24,537 nt of DNA from JAWODU01 sp046483125 (GTDB lineage: Bacteria > Verrucomicrobiota > Kiritimatiellia > UBA8416 > JAWODU01), in NCBI GenBank assembly GCA_046483125.1, contig JAWODU010000063.1:1-24537 (forward strand). The letters are read 5' to 3'. The first letter of the stretch is position 1; each line of letters begins with the position of its first letter. A model generated the notes under the pieces. The model was not told where the DNA came from. It did not search any database and worked only from the letters and a program-made list of their open reading frames with translations. Of the stretch, positions 23,302 to 24,537 are shown piece by piece. The translations under genes were made by a program, and so were the position numbers.

Positions 23302-24126
23302 CTAAACCGATATACCGTCAAGCACCTTGCGCAGTGCCTTGCAGGCGGTCTTGAACAATGCGGGCGTGGTCTTGCCGTAGCTCGCCGCCGCCACCGACAG
23401 ATGGGGTTCCAGGGTCAGAAAGTTGTCAAAGCCGCTCCTGAACGCCTCCGTCAGTATCCGGGCGATATCGCCGTCTCCTTCGCCTGCGGGCACGACGTTT
23501 CCTTGCGAAGCCGCGGCATCCTTGACGTGAAAATAGGAAATGTGATCCCTGAGGCTTATCCAGCAATCCTCGTAAGGTTTCTGAGAGCACTGAACGTAAT
23601 TGGCGAAATCAAACACTCCCGTGAAGCTCTTTGAATTTATGTTCTCGTAGAGATCGAGACATCTCCCGCCGGTGTCGCCGTATATGCCCTTTTCATTTTC
23701 GTGGGCAAGAACAACGTCCGTATTTTCCGCCTCGGCGGCCATCTTTCCGAGCCAGTCCAGGACCTGTGAACGGCAGTTTGCCGGATCTTCGCCCTCGGGA
23801 ATGTAAAAGGAAAACATTCTTATGTAGGGAGCTTCGATGGCCGAGGCGTAATCGAGGGCTTTCTTCAGATCTTCAAGCTGGTCTTCAAAACGGCCGGAGA
23901 GCGGAAACTTGCCAAGCGGCGAACCTATCGCGGAAAAACCGAGGCCGTTGGCCTTCGCCCGTTTTTCCACTTCGCCGATTTCTTCGGGAGACAGATCGAG
24001 GACATTCTTCCCCCATACCCCGCGCAGTTCGATGTTGTTTACGCCGTTGGCTTTCAGGTGCTCGATCTGAACGTCCGGATCGTCGCCGATTTCATCCGCG
24101 AACGCGCTCAGTTTGTCGTACTTCAT
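23302..24126 (-). CDS. Sugar phosphate isomerase/epimerase-like TIM-barrel protein (AP endonuclease 2 / xylose isomerase fold)
   Basis: The 274-residue protein has the eight-strand pattern of the sugar isomerase/epimerase superfamily. The likely metal and sugar ligands are E33/R35 (NIELRG), H142-E143 (AHENEKG), D173 (VFDFAN), H200/K202/D203 (FHVKD), E216 (GEGDGD) and E240/H242 (LEPHL). Four of these (E143, D173, H200, E240) fit the conserved divalent-metal site. Such cytosolic enzymes isomerise or epimerise sugars such as tagatose, psicose or inosose; the exact substrate cannot be read from sequence. AGGAAGG lies 9 bp before ATG 24126. Upstream of the gene is the third repeat block, and it stands apart from the secretion cluster by 212 bp. 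Confidence 0.88.
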   Translation of the reverse strand: MKYDKLSAFADEIGDDPDVQIEHLKANGVNNIELRGVWGKNVLDLSPEEIGEVEKRAKANGLGFSAIGSPLGKFPLSGRFEDQLEDLKKALDYASAIEAPYIRMFSFYIPEGEDPANCRSQVLDWLGKMAAEAENTDVVLAHENEKGIYGDTGGRCLDLYENINSKSFTGVFDFANYVQCSQKPYEDCWISLRDHISYFHVKDAAASQGNVVPAGEGDGDIARILTEAFRSGFDNFLTLEPHLSVAAASYGKTTPALFKTACKALRKVLDGISV

Positions 24127-24135
24127 ACCCGTATT

Positions 24136-24142
24136 CCTTCCT
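24136..24142 (-). promoter_or_regulatory. Ribosome binding site of the sugar isomerase gene
   Basis: On the minus strand AGGAAGG lies 9 bp before ATG 24126-24124. Confidence 0.6.
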
Positions 24143-24171
24143 CTGCATGCTGAATCTTAATCTTAATCATT

Positions 24172-24323
24172 ATCTCCCACTCTTAATCGACCCGCTTAAC
24201 CGCCAAACTTGATCGATTCTTGCTCAACAACTACGGCCAAAGCGGGTCGAGTAAGCGTAAACGAGCAGGTGTTGCGACTAAGTGTATGGACTAGGTGTCC
24301 CTCCCCTCCCATCTTAATCCCAA
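24172..24323 (+). repeat. Inverted-repeat module, copy B (short form)
   Basis: It is nearly identical to copy A (3846-4042) but lacks a 44-bp segment that includes the GC palindrome. The missing part is bounded in copy A by direct repeats CTTAACCGCC, and one copy of that word remains here, so copy B looks like a simple deletion between the direct repeats. The flanking arms (TCTTAATCGACCCGCTTA and AAGCGGGTCGAGTAAGCG) are kept. Confidence 0.85.
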
Positions 24324-24340
24324 TCTTAATCTTAATCATT

Positions 24341-24537
24341 ATCTCCCACTCTTAATCGACCCGCTTAGTCGCCACCCTTTCCGCCGCCGCGGCGGCGGAC
24401 GGTTACACTTAACCGCCAAACTTGATCGATTCTTGCTCAACAACTACGGCCAAAGCGGGTCGAGTAAGCGTAAACGAGCAGGTGTTGCGACTAAGTGTAT
24501 GGACTAGGTGTCCCTCCCCTCCCATCTTAATCCCAAT
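24341..24537 (+). repeat. Inverted-repeat module, copy C (long form, cut by window end)
   Basis: This is the long form with the palindrome TCCGCCGCCGCGGCGGCGGA (24380-24399), 169 bp downstream of copy B. Relative to copy A, the palindrome differs at one base in each arm, and these two bases pair with each other. The left direct repeat is CTTAGTCGCC instead of CTTAACCGCC. Confidence 0.85.

Larger units (their letters stand above)
24127..24537. other. Intergenic repeat block 3, running out of the window
   Basis: Apart from about 20 bp next to the isomerase start, these 411 bp are repeats: 12-bp CTTAAT units, then two tandem copies of the inverted-repeat module (period 169 bp), still in progress at the window edge. 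No gene is supported. Any promoter of the isomerase gene would have to lie in the repeat or in the ~25 bp next to the start. Confidence 0.85.

Noticed and set aside
24172..24537. CRISPR array
   Set aside because: The repeat unit is over 150 bp with a 169-bp period, contains its own inverted repeats, and has no unique spacers of uniform length; no cas gene is present.

Overview
The window reads as chromosome of a moderately GC-rich, Gram-negative bacterium, probably of the PVC superphylum (Kiritimatiellota, Lentisphaerota or a relative). This is an inference from the prepilin-rich type II secretion cluster with a DUF1559-like pilin, the Asn/Thr-rich pseudopilins and the dense intergenic repeats. 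No rRNA, tRNA, CRISPR array, transposase or phage gene was seen.

Layout. Positions 1-10285 carry plus-strand genes: the 3' part of smc, an inositol-monophosphatase-family phosphatase, a small orphan secretion-type P-loop ATPase related to FlaI/CpaF, a GH13_18 phosphorylase resembling glucosylglycerate phosphorylase (YcjM type), a TrpB2-type tryptophan synthase beta chain, and a 7TM-PAS hybrid-free histidine kinase. Positions 10272-23089 are one long minus-strand cluster encoding a type II secretion / type IV pilus-like machine. In transcription order it holds a DUF1559-like major pilin, lipoprotein secretin (GspD), PilM-PilN fusion (GspL-like), PilO/GspM-like, GspC/PilP-like, ATPase GspE, GspG, two further pseudopilins, GspH, GspI, GspJ and GspK. 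Most junctions overlap or are a few bases apart, so translational coupling is likely. No GspF platform protein and no prepilin peptidase are encoded here. A minus-strand sugar isomerase/epimerase TIM-barrel gene follows at 23302-24126.

The least ordinary content is in three intergenic blocks (1928-2612, 3414-4247, 24127-24537). They are mosaics of the same repeat modules, largely in the same order and orientation: a 162-bp foldback element with a smaller hairpin behind it, 12-bp CTTAAT-type tandem repeats, heptamer (TCYGYCN) tandem repeats, an inverted-repeat module with a 20-bp perfect palindrome that shows a compensated base-pair change between copies, and small REP-like hairpins. One more hairpin fills the gap between the secretin and PilM genes inside the secretion operon. 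The orphan ATPase starts exactly where such a repeat block ends.

How the genes work together: the minus-strand cluster would build an inner-membrane assembly platform (PilMN, PilO, GspC), an ATPase motor, a pseudopilus (GspG-K and extra subunits) and an outer-membrane secretin. The plus-strand genes are metabolic or housekeeping and show no operon logic with it; the histidine kinase converges on gspK with a 14-bp 3' overlap.
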